From contig NZ_BAAAFH010000022.1 of assembly GCF_039523435.1 (NCBI RefSeq), forward strand, positions 992,001 through 1,056,000: a stretch of DNA of 64,000 bases. The letters run 5' to 3'. Below are positions 50,901-60,806 of the stretch, piece by piece. The position numbers and the translations under genes are program-made. The notes beneath the pieces were generated by a model. It ran no database searches and was not told where the DNA came from. It was given only the letters and a program-made list of their open reading frames with translations. The stretch is from Wandonia haliotis (GTDB lineage Bacteria > Bacteroidota > Bacteroidia > Flavobacteriales_D > Crocinitomicaceae). The stretch's first letter is position 1. Every line of letters starts with the position of its first letter.

Positions 50901-53489
50901 TTAAAGCCGGGATGCAACTACAACGACTTTTCTTGCTGAGATATTCTGTGCTGTTCCCGTTGGAGAATATACCTCAAATACGACAATATATCTTCCTGTA
51001 GGACACTTCTGTTCATCTTCATTCAACCCATCCCATTTTAGTTCTCCCCGCTGATCAAAATAATGATTGTTTACCAGTGTTCTCACTTTTCGTCCATTCT
51101 CATCATACATATGAATAGAACCGACCATCCCCGGTTCGGGTAAGTCATAGACCAGCATTACAAAATCTTCAAACCCGTCATTATCGGGCGAAAAAACTTT
51201 AGGTTCTACGGAGAAACCCCCATCTGCATTCGCTTCAAAATTTTGTGAATTTTTTAGTCCCGGTGTTCCAAAACCGATCGTTTCTGATGCCGTCTGCCAG
51301 TTCGAAGCATCATTTGATTTCCCTGAACTGCTTATTCGTTCCAACGATTTCCCTTTTTTATCATCCAGTAACCTGAAATGCCAGTCTTCCAGATAATCCA
51401 CCCGGTCAATAATTCCGCCGGAGTCATCCAGAAGGAGTGCACTTCCTTCACCATTCGAATAGGCGGGTAAATCACAATATATGAATGTTCCAAAACCATG
51501 TGCCGGGTATGCCTGCTTAACTTGTAAAGAGTCCTTTGTGAGAACGAGATACTGACCGGGCGAAAAAAGAAAGGGGACCTCAGAAATCAGTTTAAATCCG
51601 GAAATTGTATCCGTATAGTTTGCCATCTGCCAGTATTTCAAGTCAAAGGTTTTATCTGATACGTTCAACAACTCAATATAATCAGACCCTCCCGTCAATG
51701 GATTAAAAAGAATCTCATTAATCACCACGTCTCCCTCAAACGGAAGAGAAGGAAGTACAAATACAGTCGAAAGATCCGTGATATTACCAGAACAATCTTC
51801 AACAGCCATAAGCTCCAATGAGTAAATTACACTAGGCACCAACGGTTCTGAAAGATAGATGTCCATCACGTAAGAATACCGTTGCTCCACCTTAATTGAA
51901 TCCAATGCTACTAAAGGAGCAATAGTTAGCCCCAAATTTACTAAATCGACTGAGTCCATCAATTCTGTAAATGTAATCCGGACCTTGTTCTCTGATTCTG
52001 CAAATGCACTTTCAATGGCGGGAGGTGTACTGTCCGGAGTCGTTGTATATACAGAATTCTGTTCACCGGGGGTTCCACCCGAAACACTTGCCGAAGCTGT
52101 CCAGTTAGTGCTGCCTGAACAAGGTAACAAAGGGTTAATCAACTCAAGCGAATATCCGCCATCACTCTTTTCCGAATCCTGATAGGTGGCTAAAGAATAA
52201 ATCATATTATCAATCAATATAGTCTCCGTTGCATCCCAAAGAAAAATTTCATCGGCACTATTTTTTAACCCGGGAAATGACGTAGCATTAATTATCGGTT
52301 TACCGGGAAATGAATCTAATGCTCCTGTTGGAGTAACAAGCAGGTAGCTATGTGGTAAAAGCAAAACAGATTGAATCGTCCCACAGGAATTATCATTACA
52401 AATTTTCCATCCTGTCAGATCGAATGTCTTGGCAGTTGTATTCAATAATTCAACATATTCTGTTACAGGTTGCCCGACTGAAGGTGACTCATCCGCCATT
52501 ACTTCATTAATCCGGACATCTCCCCACGACGGTTCGTTGGCTATGTAAAAGAAAAACTCTTCGGCAAACGGTGTGATAACATTCCCGGCAGGATCTGCGA
52601 TCCCGGAGACAACTAATTCATGCATTGCTCCATCAATAAAATCAGTAGCAAAAGTGAGGTGAATCAGAGCGTTATTTACGGGATCCAACTCAACTGAAAT
52701 CGGAGAGCCTACTGCATTATTAACTGTATAACCCGCATTACTTTCTACCGAAATTTCATCTAATGCTTCATTAAAGAGCAAATCGATCGTATTCTGAGAA
52801 GTTACTGTAAGTGAAACAAACTCCGGAGCTATCAGATCCGTGTATGGTTGGCCCGTCACAATAAAGTCATCAAAGTAAAAATGTTCTGAGCGAGTTGCGG
52901 TATAATCACAATAGACGCCAAAGAAAGAAGAGTAGAGATGAGCATCATCAAATACACTTCCTTCTGATAAGAACACTCCTGTCAATGAAGTGTCGCGGAA
53001 CAGTTCCCAGTTACCCGCAATGTCTCTTGTTACCCGAATTCGTACATTTACCGGACTAGTATTAACTGAGCCCGCTACTCCCTGAATAATCCTTGTTCGG
53101 GTATTTCCTGTCTGCCTGTATAATGAAATTTCATCCGTAGTCCCTCCTATATACACAAAGTAACCATTCAGATCATTCCTCAAATCGTCTGAATCGGACA
53201 CCAGAAAAATTTGTGTGTAATTGGAAGATGACGGATTGAAATCCATTCTCACAAAGAATTCCCACTCAGCATTTTCAATAGCTGGACATGCAATAGCCAA
53301 ATAAGCATCACTGGTTTCAGAAGGTGCTGATAGTTGCAATTCCCCTGATCCATTTACGATAAATTTCGCATCATCTCCCGCCCAAAGATTACCGGTTGTA
53401 AAATCTCCGTCTGTGAAGTCATCTGCAAATTGTCCATAAAAACGGGGAATAAGTAAAAGGAAAATAACAACGTGTAGATATTTTAACAT
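50901..53489 (-). CDS. Large secreted protein with two lamin-tail domains and a C-terminal FlgD-like domain
   Basis: An 862-residue exported protein (signal peptide LKYLHVVIFLLLIPRFYGQ). Order of parts: a concanavalin-like N-terminal domain (about 20-215), Ig-like domains starting APEFVSLTVTSQNTIDLLF, a first lamin-tail domain (VRINEVMADESPS, then YVELLNTTAKTFDLTGWKI), a further Ig-like repeat, a second lamin-tail domain (VVINEILFNPLTGG), and a C-terminal FlgD-like/T9SS-type domain (FSPDNDGFEDFVML; LKWDGLNEDEQ). A surface or extracellular structural role is inferred; no nuclease domain is visible. Confidence 0.85.
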   Translation of the reverse strand: MLKYLHVVIFLLLIPRFYGQFADDFTDGDFTTGNLWAGDDAKFIVNGSGELQLSAPSETSDAYLAIACPAIENAEWEFFVRMDFNPSSSNYTQIFLVSDSDDLRNDLNGYFVYIGGTTDEISLYRQTGNTRTRIIQGVAGSVNTSPVNVRIRVTRDIAGNWELFRDTSLTGVFLSEGSVFDDAHLYSSFFGVYCDYTATRSEHFYFDDFIVTGQPYTDLIAPEFVSLTVTSQNTIDLLFNEALDEISVESNAGYTVNNAVGSPISVELDPVNNALIHLTFATDFIDGAMHELVVSGIADPAGNVITPFAEEFFFYIANEPSWGDVRINEVMADESPSVGQPVTEYVELLNTTAKTFDLTGWKICNDNSCGTIQSVLLLPHSYLLVTPTGALDSFPGKPIINATSFPGLKNSADEIFLWDATETILIDNMIYSLATYQDSEKSDGGYSLELINPLLPCSGSTNWTASASVSGGTPGEQNSVYTTTPDSTPPAIESAFAESENKVRITFTELMDSVDLVNLGLTIAPLVALDSIKVEQRYSYVMDIYLSEPLVPSVIYSLELMAVEDCSGNITDLSTVFVLPSLPFEGDVVINEILFNPLTGGSDYIELLNVSDKTFDLKYWQMANYTDTISGFKLISEVPFLFSPGQYLVLTKDSLQVKQAYPAHGFGTFIYCDLPAYSNGEGSALLLDDSGGIIDRVDYLEDWHFRLLDDKKGKSLERISSSGKSNDASNWQTASETIGFGTPGLKNSQNFEANADGGFSVEPKVFSPDNDGFEDFVMLVYDLPEPGMVGSIHMYDENGRKVRTLVNNHYFDQRGELKWDGLNEDEQKCPTGRYIVVFEVYSPTGTAQNISARKVVVVASRL

Positions 53490-53515
53490 AGCCTCGGTTT
53501 AATACTGAAATATAC

Positions 53516-53523
53516 TATTTTTG
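53516..53523 (+). promoter_or_regulatory. Putative asd -7 element
   Basis: TATTTTTG matches TAnnTTTG, 26 bp before the asd ATG. A properly spaced -33 TTG is not seen. Confidence 0.4.
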
Positions 53524-53549
53524 TAGGAATTAAAAAATTTGATCTCGTT

Positions 53550-54530
53550 ATGAAAGTTGCAGTAGTTGGCGCGACGGGTATGGTTGGAAATGTGATGCTT
53601 AGAGTATTGGAAGAACGAAATTTCCCCGTAACTGAATTAATTCCTGTTGCATCAGAGAAGTCTGTTGGAAAAACAGTTTCTTTTAAAAACAAAGAATATC
53701 CGGTTGTTACCCTTCAAACTGCTGTAGACTGTAAACCTGATTATGCTATTTTCTCAGCGGGTGGAGCAACCTCTCTGGAATGGGCACCAAAGTTTGCCGA
53801 AAACGGAACGGTTGTAATTGACAACAGCTCTGCCTGGCGAATGGACCCAGAAAAGAAATTAATTGTACCTGAGGTCAACGGAGATTTACTTTCCGATCAG
53901 GATAAAATCATTGCCAACCCAAATTGTTCTACGATTCAGCTTGTAATGGTTCTTGCACCGCTTCACAAACGATATGGTATTAAACGCGTTGTTGTATCTA
54001 CCTATCAATCGGTTACCGGAACAGGGGTAAAAGCAATGCGCCAGTTGGAAAATGAACGCAACGAAGAACAGGGAGAAATGGCTTATCCTTATCAAATTGA
54101 CAAGAACTGTATTCCACACTGTGATGTTTTTGAAGAGAATGGTTACACAAAAGAGGAAATGAAACTCACACGTGAAACCCGAAAAATTCTTGATCCTGCT
54201 ATAAGCGTTACAGCAACAGCCGTACGAGTTCCTGTAGTTGGCGGACATTCAGAAGCCGTAAATATTGAGTTTGAAGACAAGGATATCAGCATCACTGAAA
54301 TCCGGAAAATTCTTTCTGAAACTCCCGGAATTACTCTGAAAGACAATACAGATACATTAACGTATCCTATGCCGGCATACGCTCAGGACAAGGATGATGT
54401 TTTTGTCGGGCGAATCCGACTGGACGAATCTCAACCGGGTACAGTCAATCTCTGGATTGTGGCGGATAACCTTCGAAAGGGAGCGGCTACAAACGCAGTG
54501 CAGATTGCTGAAACATTGCTCCGTAAATAA
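53550..54530 (+). CDS. asd: Aspartate-semialdehyde dehydrogenase
   Basis: Reduces aspartyl phosphate to aspartate semialdehyde, the branch point to lysine/diaminopimelate, threonine and methionine. The 326-residue protein has the NADP-binding GATGMVGNVM, the catalytic Cys126 in NPNCSTIQ, the substrate motif VPVVGGHSEAVNIEF and DDVFVGRIR. Length is right. It is divergent from the secreted-protein gene and 46 bp before an OsmC gene on the same strand. Confidence 0.97.
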   Translation: MKVAVVGATGMVGNVMLRVLEERNFPVTELIPVASEKSVGKTVSFKNKEYPVVTLQTAVDCKPDYAIFSAGGATSLEWAPKFAENGTVVIDNSSAWRMDPEKKLIVPEVNGDLLSDQDKIIANPNCSTIQLVMVLAPLHKRYGIKRVVVSTYQSVTGTGVKAMRQLENERNEEQGEMAYPYQIDKNCIPHCDVFEENGYTKEEMKLTRETRKILDPAISVTATAVRVPVVGGHSEAVNIEFEDKDISITEIRKILSETPGITLKDNTDTLTYPMPAYAQDKDDVFVGRIRLDESQPGTVNLWIVADNLRKGAATNAVQIAETLLRK

Positions 54531-54576
54531 TTGTTTTTCTACTTCTTTTTTCGTAGTATAGTGAAAAGGGAAAATT

Positions 54577-54987
54577 ATGAAAAGAAAAGCAACAGCTGTT
54601 TGGAACGGCACGGTTAAAGAAGGAAAAGGGCACCTTACAACACAAAGTAAAGTACTTAGTAAAACTTCCTATTCTTTTAACAGTCGTTTTGCCGAAGGAA
54701 CGGGAACAAATCCGGAAGAATTACTTGCCGCAGCGCATGCAGGATGTTTCACAATGAAACTCAGTCTGGATCTAACAGAAGCAGGATATACTCCGGACGA
54801 GTTGGAAACAGAATCCGTTATAACTTTAGAAGAAGGAAGGATTCAACTATCCGCGCTACATCTAAAAGCCAAAGTACCCGGAATTGGTGAAAAAGAATTT
54901 CAGGAAATTGCAAAAGGAGCAAAGGAAAACTGTCCGGTCAGCGGAGCGTTCAGTTTCGATATTACGTTAACTGCCGAACTTCTCTGA
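54577..54987 (+). CDS. OsmC-family peroxidase
   Basis: A thiol peroxidase for organic hydroperoxides. The 136-residue protein has the two reactive cysteines: Cys57 in AAAHAGCFTM and Cys119 in NCPVSGAF, spaced as in OsmC/Ohr. Length 136 and the HAGCFTM context favour the OsmC subgroup. It converges on the VIT1-family gene with 15 bp between stops. Stress induction is likely from family, but no operator is visible. Confidence 0.93.
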   Translation: MKRKATAVWNGTVKEGKGHLTTQSKVLSKTSYSFNSRFAEGTGTNPEELLAAAHAGCFTMKLSLDLTEAGYTPDELETESVITLEEGRIQLSALHLKAKVPGIGEKEFQEIAKGAKENCPVSGAFSFDITLTAELL

Positions 54988-55002
54988 TAAAGTTTATACT
55001 TT

Positions 55003-55716
55003 TTATATTTTCACTCCGAACAAATATCCGACAAGGGCAGTAAGCCCCATGGCTACTGTTCCCCAAAAGGTAATGCGTACGATAGCTTTTCCGACTCCTG
55101 ACCCTCCGGTTTTGGCAGCCATTGCGCCCAAAATTATCAGGAAGAAAATAGCAAATCCATACAGAAAATATTCCATTCCTTTTATCGGTAGAAAAAGAGT
55201 AACCAGTAATGGCATGATACCTCCTGCAGTGAACGCCGCTCCGGAAGCTATTGCCGCCTGAATGGGATTAGCCTGACTGATATCATTAATTCCTAATTCA
55301 TCACGGACATGCGCCCCAAGTGCGTCATGTTCGGTAAGTTCCCTTGCTACCTGAAGTGCAGTCTCCTTTTTTAATCCACGACTCTCATAGATTTCTGCCA
55401 AACGCTGCATCTCCAGTTCAGGCATTTCTTTAAGCTCTTCCTTCTCGCGTTGAATATCTGCTTTTTCAATGTCTGTTTGAGAACTAACGGAAACATACTC
55501 ACCTGCTGCCATGGACAACGCTCCGGCGACCAATCCGGCAAGTGTTGCAAGAACAACCGGTTCACGCAAATCACTGGCTGCCGCAACGCCGATTGCCAAA
55601 CTTGCTGTTGATATTATACCATCATTTGCTCCCAGTACCGCAGCTCTCAACCAGTTACTTCGGTTAATGTAATGATTGTCCAGATAAGTATCCAGACCGT
55701 TTTCCGTATTATTCAT
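55003..55716 (-). CDS. VIT1/CCC1-family iron/manganese transporter
   Basis: A 237-residue membrane protein with five TM segments: near the N-terminus LGANDGIISTASLAIGV and then AGLVAGALSMAAGEYVSVSSQTDIE, the VIT1/CCC1 signature. A soluble cytoplasmic helical hairpin (about residues 80-130, Glu-rich: IQREKEELKEMPELEMQRLAEIYES) is typical of the metal-binding segment of this family. It probably exports Fe2+ or Mn2+ from the cytoplasm. Confidence 0.92.
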   Translation of the reverse strand: MNNTENGLDTYLDNHYINRSNWLRAAVLGANDGIISTASLAIGVAAASDLREPVVLATLAGLVAGALSMAAGEYVSVSSQTDIEKADIQREKEELKEMPELEMQRLAEIYESRGLKKETALQVARELTEHDALGAHVRDELGINDISQANPIQAAIASGAAFTAGGIMPLLVTLFLPIKGMEYFLYGFAIFFLIILGAMAAKTGGSGVGKAIVRITFWGTVAMGLTALVGYLFGVKI

Positions 55717-55881
55717 AATCAGCCTCTTTCTATTCTATGCAGATAATTTGTTCGTATGTCATGAATTTACTGCTTTTTTAAATGAATACATCTTTACTTC
55801 ATAGAAGCTTAACTTTATTTTACGCAAATGTGTAAAACATGTTGATTTTATTTCCCGAATTGCTACATATACTTGCGTAGT

Positions 55882-56232
55882 ATGATACACAGAGGGGAAA
55901 CAGTGGAAAAAGCGGTTCGCGAAAGTGGTTATTCAATAACCAAGTTGGCGAAGCGTATGGGTAAGAGCAGAAGGCATATTTACAATGTGTTTGAGAATCC
56001 GCAGGTTCCAATTGAAACTGTACTTGAAATTGGAAGAATAATCCATTATGATTTCTCAGAGATTTTACCACAAGGAGGTTTCTATATTTCCCCTGACAGC
56101 CACAACATATCCTCTGATAACAAAGGGGCTTACGGTCCGAACGAACAATCTGTAGAGTACTGGAAGAACAAATACCTTATTCTTCTTGAAAAATATAACG
56201 CTGTTTTAGAAAAAATGGGAGAAGAACGGTAA
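55882..56232 (+). CDS. XRE-type helix-turn-helix protein
   Basis: A 116-residue small regulator. The ATG at 55882 is used; the longer frame starts with TTG. The N-terminal ~65 residues form a Cro/CI-type HTH (SGYSITKLAKRMGKSRRHIYNVFENPQVPIETVLEIGRI, split here by its helices). The C-terminal part carries a coiled region (YWKNKYLILLEKYNAVLEKM) likely for dimerisation. Alone it could control the divergent VIT1 gene, but no operator repeat is obvious in the 165-bp gap. Confidence 0.8.
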   Translation: MIHRGETVEKAVRESGYSITKLAKRMGKSRRHIYNVFENPQVPIETVLEIGRIIHYDFSEILPQGGFYISPDSHNISSDNKGAYGPNEQSVEYWKNKYLILLEKYNAVLEKMGEER

Positions 56233-56236
56233 ATCG

Positions 56237-56983
56237 TTACTTATTTCCTGTCCAATGGTACAAATACGTTGTCTTGCTTCCTGCAGAAAGCATAGTTGAC
56301 TGTACTTCATTTGTTTCTATTTTTCGGAATATAGAATCCTTAGTACTACGTATTTCCAAAATATACTTCTCAGCAGGATCATCTAAAAGACTTTCGCGAT
56401 CAAAAGTCCCTATCTCCACTTTGTCTCCAGAGTTTAGTCTATATACTTTCCAAATACCTTCAGGATCCATTTTCTGCTGAACTCTGATTATTAGTGTATC
56501 TTCACTTCCGTTTTCCCACCATACATGCATCAATTGCTTTTCTCCTAAATCATTTGACTTAATTGCATCTAACGCAGGTCTTTTGGGAAAAGCAAATCCT
56601 CCGATCGTATCGATTACCGCAGTAGAGTCGGGTTGAGAAGGAGTTATCCGATTTCCATTTCGATCCAATAAAATCATGTCTTTTACATGCCTTCCCTCGG
56701 AGTTATACTCATTCTCAATACGCTCTACACCACCATTATCATAAAAAGTCAACCGGATCATTGCATACCCTCCGGCATACCTTCTGCTTCCTGAGAAGAC
56801 AAGGTTTCCCTCCTTACTAAACACTTCTACCTTCTCTTCTCTTGCAGAAGATCCGTATTGCCTGTATAATTCCGTTGTTGTTTCCCGCACAGCTAACTCT
56901 CCGGAATCATAAAACCGTTCCTGTATCGTCTGCGAAAAAACAGATTGACAACATACCAGCAATACGACCATCCAATACTTCAT
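56237..56983 (-). CDS. Exported protein with MORN-like (YwqK-type) repeats
   Basis: A 248-residue protein with a signal peptide (MKYWMVVLLVCCQSVFSQ). The N-terminal half contains repeats of the form F-Y-x-S/N-G-x-x (ERFYDSGELAV; VFSKEGNLVF; TFYDNGGVERIENEYNSEG; LLDRNGNRI), similar to the MORN/YwqK antitoxin-like repeats. The C-terminal half is a different strand-rich domain. It converges on the XRE gene with 4 bp between stops. Function unknown. Confidence 0.7.
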   Translation of the reverse strand: MKYWMVVLLVCCQSVFSQTIQERFYDSGELAVRETTTELYRQYGSSAREEKVEVFSKEGNLVFSGSRRYAGGYAMIRLTFYDNGGVERIENEYNSEGRHVKDMILLDRNGNRITPSQPDSTAVIDTIGGFAFPKRPALDAIKSNDLGEKQLMHVWWENGSEDTLIIRVQQKMDPEGIWKVYRLNSGDKVEIGTFDRESLLDDPAEKYILEIRSTKDSIFRKIETNEVQSTMLSAGSKTTYLYHWTGNK

Positions 56984-57013
56984 ATCACACTAAAGGTACA
57001 AAATTTGTGCTCG

Positions 57014-59509
57014 CTAAAAAGTAAAGACAAAGGACGGTTTCACAATAAAATAATACGTCCCGGGCTTAGTAATATCGGTTAACCGCCAGGTAAAGTCCAT
57101 CCGGGCAAATTTAAAGATGTTCTCAAACCCAAAACCTACTTCGTAATACTGATGATTTGATAAGGTCGACATTCCATGCGGAAAAAGGTATTTTCCTTCA
57201 TTATTACTGTTTGATAAAGATCCCAGGTATCCTTTGGCAAATACAAAACTTCTCCATTTCAATTTTTTAATCAATGGTATCCGGTTCATGATCATCCCCT
57301 CAAAATGGTGTTGTACATTAAATTCTACATATTGATCTGTGGCATACTCCATAAACTGCATCAGGTTAAAAGCTCTGTCGTCATTGAGAATCAATTGATT
57401 TCCGTACGGGATATCCAAAAAGGGAAACGGAACATTCCCGAATGTTTTCCCTCCGGCAATCAGATAGTGAAAATAACCTGCTTTACCCGCCCGAACCTTC
57501 TGTTGTAATTGCAATCGTATCTTCTGAAAGTCGAACTGCGATCCTAATGTCTTTTTATCAGCAAAGCGAAAGTCAACTGTAACTTCTGGAAATCGTAAGA
57601 ACGGAATTTGCATCACTCTTCGTTCAGTGAATACTGCTTTTACCTCATCCTCCAGGTAACGAAACTTGAATGTAAGGCTCAGCCCCGATGCCCGGTAATT
57701 AGCTACCGTGTCCAACCCCGAATCAGTAAGTCTGATATACTGATTGTCCAATGTCGGAGTATATGTTTGATGAAAATAACCTAATCGTGTCACAAAACCC
57801 GTTGCCCAGTTTTTTTCCACATACGCAGAAAAATCATTTACATACTGTCTGCTGCTACCCTGACCCACCTGCATAATTGAGGAAAATAAATGATCTATAC
57901 GAATCTGATTCTCACTTCTTCCAAGCTGTTGAATATCGTATGAATAATCTGCCCCAATATGCATCCGCTTTCCCTGATTTTTCCCAAAAGAAACCCGAAA
58001 ATCTCCCCCATACTTCCATTTGGCGTCACGGAGACCATACGCAGTGTATGCAGACGCAAAAAAATGATCCGAAAGATCTTCGTGTGTTCGCAAACCGAAT
58101 TTAAACCTGCCGTATTCTACCTGATTATAGTTGTAAAACGTATAAAAATCACCTATTTCCAATACATTCTTTAGGGGAATATATCCTGAAAAAACAGAAA
58201 CAATCAGATTCTTTCTGAACTGGTATTTCGGATCTTTCTCCAATGTTTCCATCATACCGAAAAGGTTATCCTCCTGTTCTGTCATCTCGCCTTTCCGTAA
58301 GGCTTCCCACTGCTCTTCCGTGAGAGACTCTGCATCATCTGTGTACTCAACCTCTTCCAACCCCGAAAAAACTGTCTTTGAAACAATGGTATCTACAGCA
58401 TACTTGTGATAAACAGATGTTTTTCTACCAAAGAATCCGGTCAGGTCTGCCTGATTTTCCAATACAGTGAAATCGGCAAGCACAGAAGCTGTGTCCGGCA
58501 GCCAGTATTTAGCATCCACAGGAGAGTATGTCTGTCTCACCATATAACTCCTGACGAAATTGACATTTGCCTGAATATCAAATCGCAAATTGATTTCACG
58601 AATTGCTGCATCTGCAGAGTCTATCCACATACTTCCCATAAACGTTAAGTCCAGATAATTTTTTGGTTTAAAAGCAACCTGATATGCTTTTCTTTCCGAA
58701 AACTTTGTACTGTCAATCAGATAGTACTCGTAATGGGATTTATACTGATCATTAATCGGACTGATAAACCCTTTATCCAGCACGACAATTGTGTTTTCAT
58801 AAATATTAGGTGTTACTTGTAAGTCTTCCGCAAACTCCAAAATCCGGGGTCCCTTGAGTCCGGTCATGTTCACCCCCTGTACCACACTTTTTTTTGCGGC
58901 AGGTTCAGAACGCACATAATGTAACAACGCTTTTTCAACCAACAATACGGGAAGAAAACGCACCCCTTCGTCAGTCGTTTCTACATTGTCCCAGATAAAA
59001 TCGAATGGACGAAAAAGAAAATTCTTTTTGATTCTGTCAGAAAAATGATTCAGGTCAAACCTTATCTTACTGTATTCTTTGTATGTGTATGTCGGAAAAA
59101 AATCAGGGTTGTTGTACTGTTTATTCGCAATTACTCTGTCCAGAACTTTCCAGGCAGGATTCTGTCCCGGACCTACGACAACCTCCCCCAGACTGAGTGT
59201 CTTGGATTGTAATTCAATTATAATTTCCTGTTCTCTTCCCCGGTCAAATGCTACTTTTTTATGGTGATATCCCATATACGTGACGATAAGGGAGTCCTCC
59301 TGAATTACAGACAACGGAAAGGAAAATGTAAAAGAGCCATCAATTTTTGTCGTTGCACCTACCCCGGCATTGACCAACACGACCTGAGCAAAACCCAGAG
59401 GGTCTTTTGTATCCGAATCAATAACTTTCCCCGAAACAGTTGTCTCTTGTCCGAAGACAAGAACAATGTTCAGCGTCATTATCAGTATGATCCAAATTCC
59501 TATTTTCAT
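57014..59509 (-). CDS. Outer-membrane protein with carboxypeptidase-regulatory-like domain (DUF5686-like)
   Basis: An 831-residue protein with a signal peptide and, at residues 22-105, a CarboxypepD_reg-like domain (VSGKVIDSDTKDPLGFAQVVL; KIDGSFTFSFP), as used at the N-terminus of TonB-dependent and related Bacteroidota barrels. The rest is a DUF5686-type barrel, with a middle region (NYLDLTFMGSMWIDSADAAIREI) and a C-terminal barrel ending in F-V-F-T-F, the terminal Phe expected for BAM insertion. No TonB box or plug is clear. Function unknown. Confidence 0.85.
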   Translation of the reverse strand: MKIGIWIILIMTLNIVLVFGQETTVSGKVIDSDTKDPLGFAQVVLVNAGVGATTKIDGSFTFSFPLSVIQEDSLIVTYMGYHHKKVAFDRGREQEIIIELQSKTLSLGEVVVGPGQNPAWKVLDRVIANKQYNNPDFFPTYTYKEYSKIRFDLNHFSDRIKKNFLFRPFDFIWDNVETTDEGVRFLPVLLVEKALLHYVRSEPAAKKSVVQGVNMTGLKGPRILEFAEDLQVTPNIYENTIVVLDKGFISPINDQYKSHYEYYLIDSTKFSERKAYQVAFKPKNYLDLTFMGSMWIDSADAAIREINLRFDIQANVNFVRSYMVRQTYSPVDAKYWLPDTASVLADFTVLENQADLTGFFGRKTSVYHKYAVDTIVSKTVFSGLEEVEYTDDAESLTEEQWEALRKGEMTEQEDNLFGMMETLEKDPKYQFRKNLIVSVFSGYIPLKNVLEIGDFYTFYNYNQVEYGRFKFGLRTHEDLSDHFFASAYTAYGLRDAKWKYGGDFRVSFGKNQGKRMHIGADYSYDIQQLGRSENQIRIDHLFSSIMQVGQGSSRQYVNDFSAYVEKNWATGFVTRLGYFHQTYTPTLDNQYIRLTDSGLDTVANYRASGLSLTFKFRYLEDEVKAVFTERRVMQIPFLRFPEVTVDFRFADKKTLGSQFDFQKIRLQLQQKVRAGKAGYFHYLIAGGKTFGNVPFPFLDIPYGNQLILNDDRAFNLMQFMEYATDQYVEFNVQHHFEGMIMNRIPLIKKLKWRSFVFAKGYLGSLSNSNNEGKYLFPHGMSTLSNHQYYEVGFGFENIFKFARMDFTWRLTDITKPGTYYFIVKPSFVFTF

Positions 59510-59583
59510 TTTCGGGTCTGAGGAGTAAAAAACAAATAACTAAATGTAAGGGTTTTCATAACATGTATGCTTCAGGGGTTTCA

Positions 59584-60792
59584 TTATCCTACCCATTCAT
59601 TATTCATAAAACGATAGAAAAGGATAACCTGAAACACAATATTCAAAAGAATCAGGACAAAAAAAGCAGGTTCTCTCAACCATTTCTTATCCGATTTAAC
59701 CAAAAGTATAAGCCAGAGGTAAAAACTTAAGAACAGGAATTTTGCCAATACCTGTATATGCACATAGGAAGCAAAAAAGAACCAAAACAGGAAAATGACT
59801 ACAAAAGCCATCCAAAGCTGTTTCATTCGTATCTCAACAGTGGAATTGAGCCAGAAATGCAAAGCAATGAGAATAAAAGGAGTAGCAAATATAAAACGAT
59901 TCAAACTGAAAAGACTTCCTCCTCTAAACAGTAATACCGACAGCGTAATTCCTCCCAGGTAAGCAAGCGAAAAGACCAACTCTCTGGGCAACTTAACTTT
60001 TCCTACCTTACCTACTTTCAATAAATTGGCAAGCAAAACAAGTCCGGCAATCCCCCCGATTAAGAAGGCAGCACCATCTAAACGGACAATAAACCCTCCT
60101 GCCCAGGATGTCAATGGAAACTCAGGTAGGCGCAACGCATTACCCCAACCACTTTGTACACTGAAAAACGTAAACCATTCACCCGTGTCCATAAATTGAA
60201 AGAGTCCGACCAGTATAATACCCAGGGCAGTTGATAACAGGTACATTCCTATACGCTGTAGGCTCCCTTTTCGGTCGCCGGACAACATTTCGACAAGTAA
60301 CAGAGCCGGGATAAAAATAGTGAAAGCCGGACGCGAGATGGTAGCGAACAATAATCCGATATACACCCATTTCATTTTGTTTTTTCTCAATCCGATCAAA
60401 ATGAATGTTGAGCAGAGAAAGAACAAAGCTTCTGAATACGGTAAGAAAAAAAAGATGCACCCGGGTATAGAGAGATATACGATCACCTCTTTCCATGAAC
60501 TTCCCAATTGCCGGATCAAAAAATAAAAAGAAACAAGAAACACACACCCATTCAATACCGAAATACCTATTGCTCCTACTGGAATCAGTTTCCAGATAAA
60601 TGGGAAAAGAGGAAAAAAGGCAACTCTGAAACCTTCGTATCCTTTGTTTCGAATCCAATGATAATGTTCTGCATCCCAATTGAGAAATGAACTTTCAGAG
60701 AACAGATCTATCCATCCGCTAAAATGCATACCCAGAAGAATGACTACGCAAAGCGATACGTAAATAATTGCGGCTGACAGTCGTTTATCCAT
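59584..60792 (-). CDS. PIG-V-like membrane glycosyltransferase (GT-C fold)
   Basis: A 402-residue protein with about 10-11 TM segments. The first luminal loop contains NWDAEHYHWIRNKGYEG and then FFPLFPFIWKL, the WD-x-x-HY-x-x-I and FFPLFP motifs of PIG-V-type mannosyltransferases. An Asp-Glu-containing loop after TM1 is the usual catalytic place. It probably transfers a sugar from a polyprenyl-phosphate donor to an envelope lipid or protein. It is 14 bp before the stop-proximal end of the neighbouring lipoprotein gene on the same strand. Confidence 0.8.
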   Translation of the reverse strand: MDKRLSAAIIYVSLCVVILLGMHFSGWIDLFSESSFLNWDAEHYHWIRNKGYEGFRVAFFPLFPFIWKLIPVGAIGISVLNGCVFLVSFYFLIRQLGSSWKEVIVYLSIPGCIFFFLPYSEALFFLCSTFILIGLRKNKMKWVYIGLLFATISRPAFTIFIPALLLVEMLSGDRKGSLQRIGMYLLSTALGIILVGLFQFMDTGEWFTFFSVQSGWGNALRLPEFPLTSWAGGFIVRLDGAAFLIGGIAGLVLLANLLKVGKVGKVKLPRELVFSLAYLGGITLSVLLFRGGSLFSLNRFIFATPFILIALHFWLNSTVEIRMKQLWMAFVVIFLFWFFFASYVHIQVLAKFLFLSFYLWLILLVKSDKKWLREPAFFVLILLNIVFQVILFYRFMNNEWVG

Positions 60793-60806
60793 TCGGTTAT
60801 TCTCTA

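Noticed and set aside
50901..53489. The lamin-tail protein as a secreted nuclease
   Set aside because: Lamin-tail domains often accompany nucleases, but no nuclease motif is present in this sequence.
53483..53692. Minus-strand ORF overlapping the start of asd
   Set aside because: It overlaps the conserved NADP-binding region of asd and has no signal of its own.
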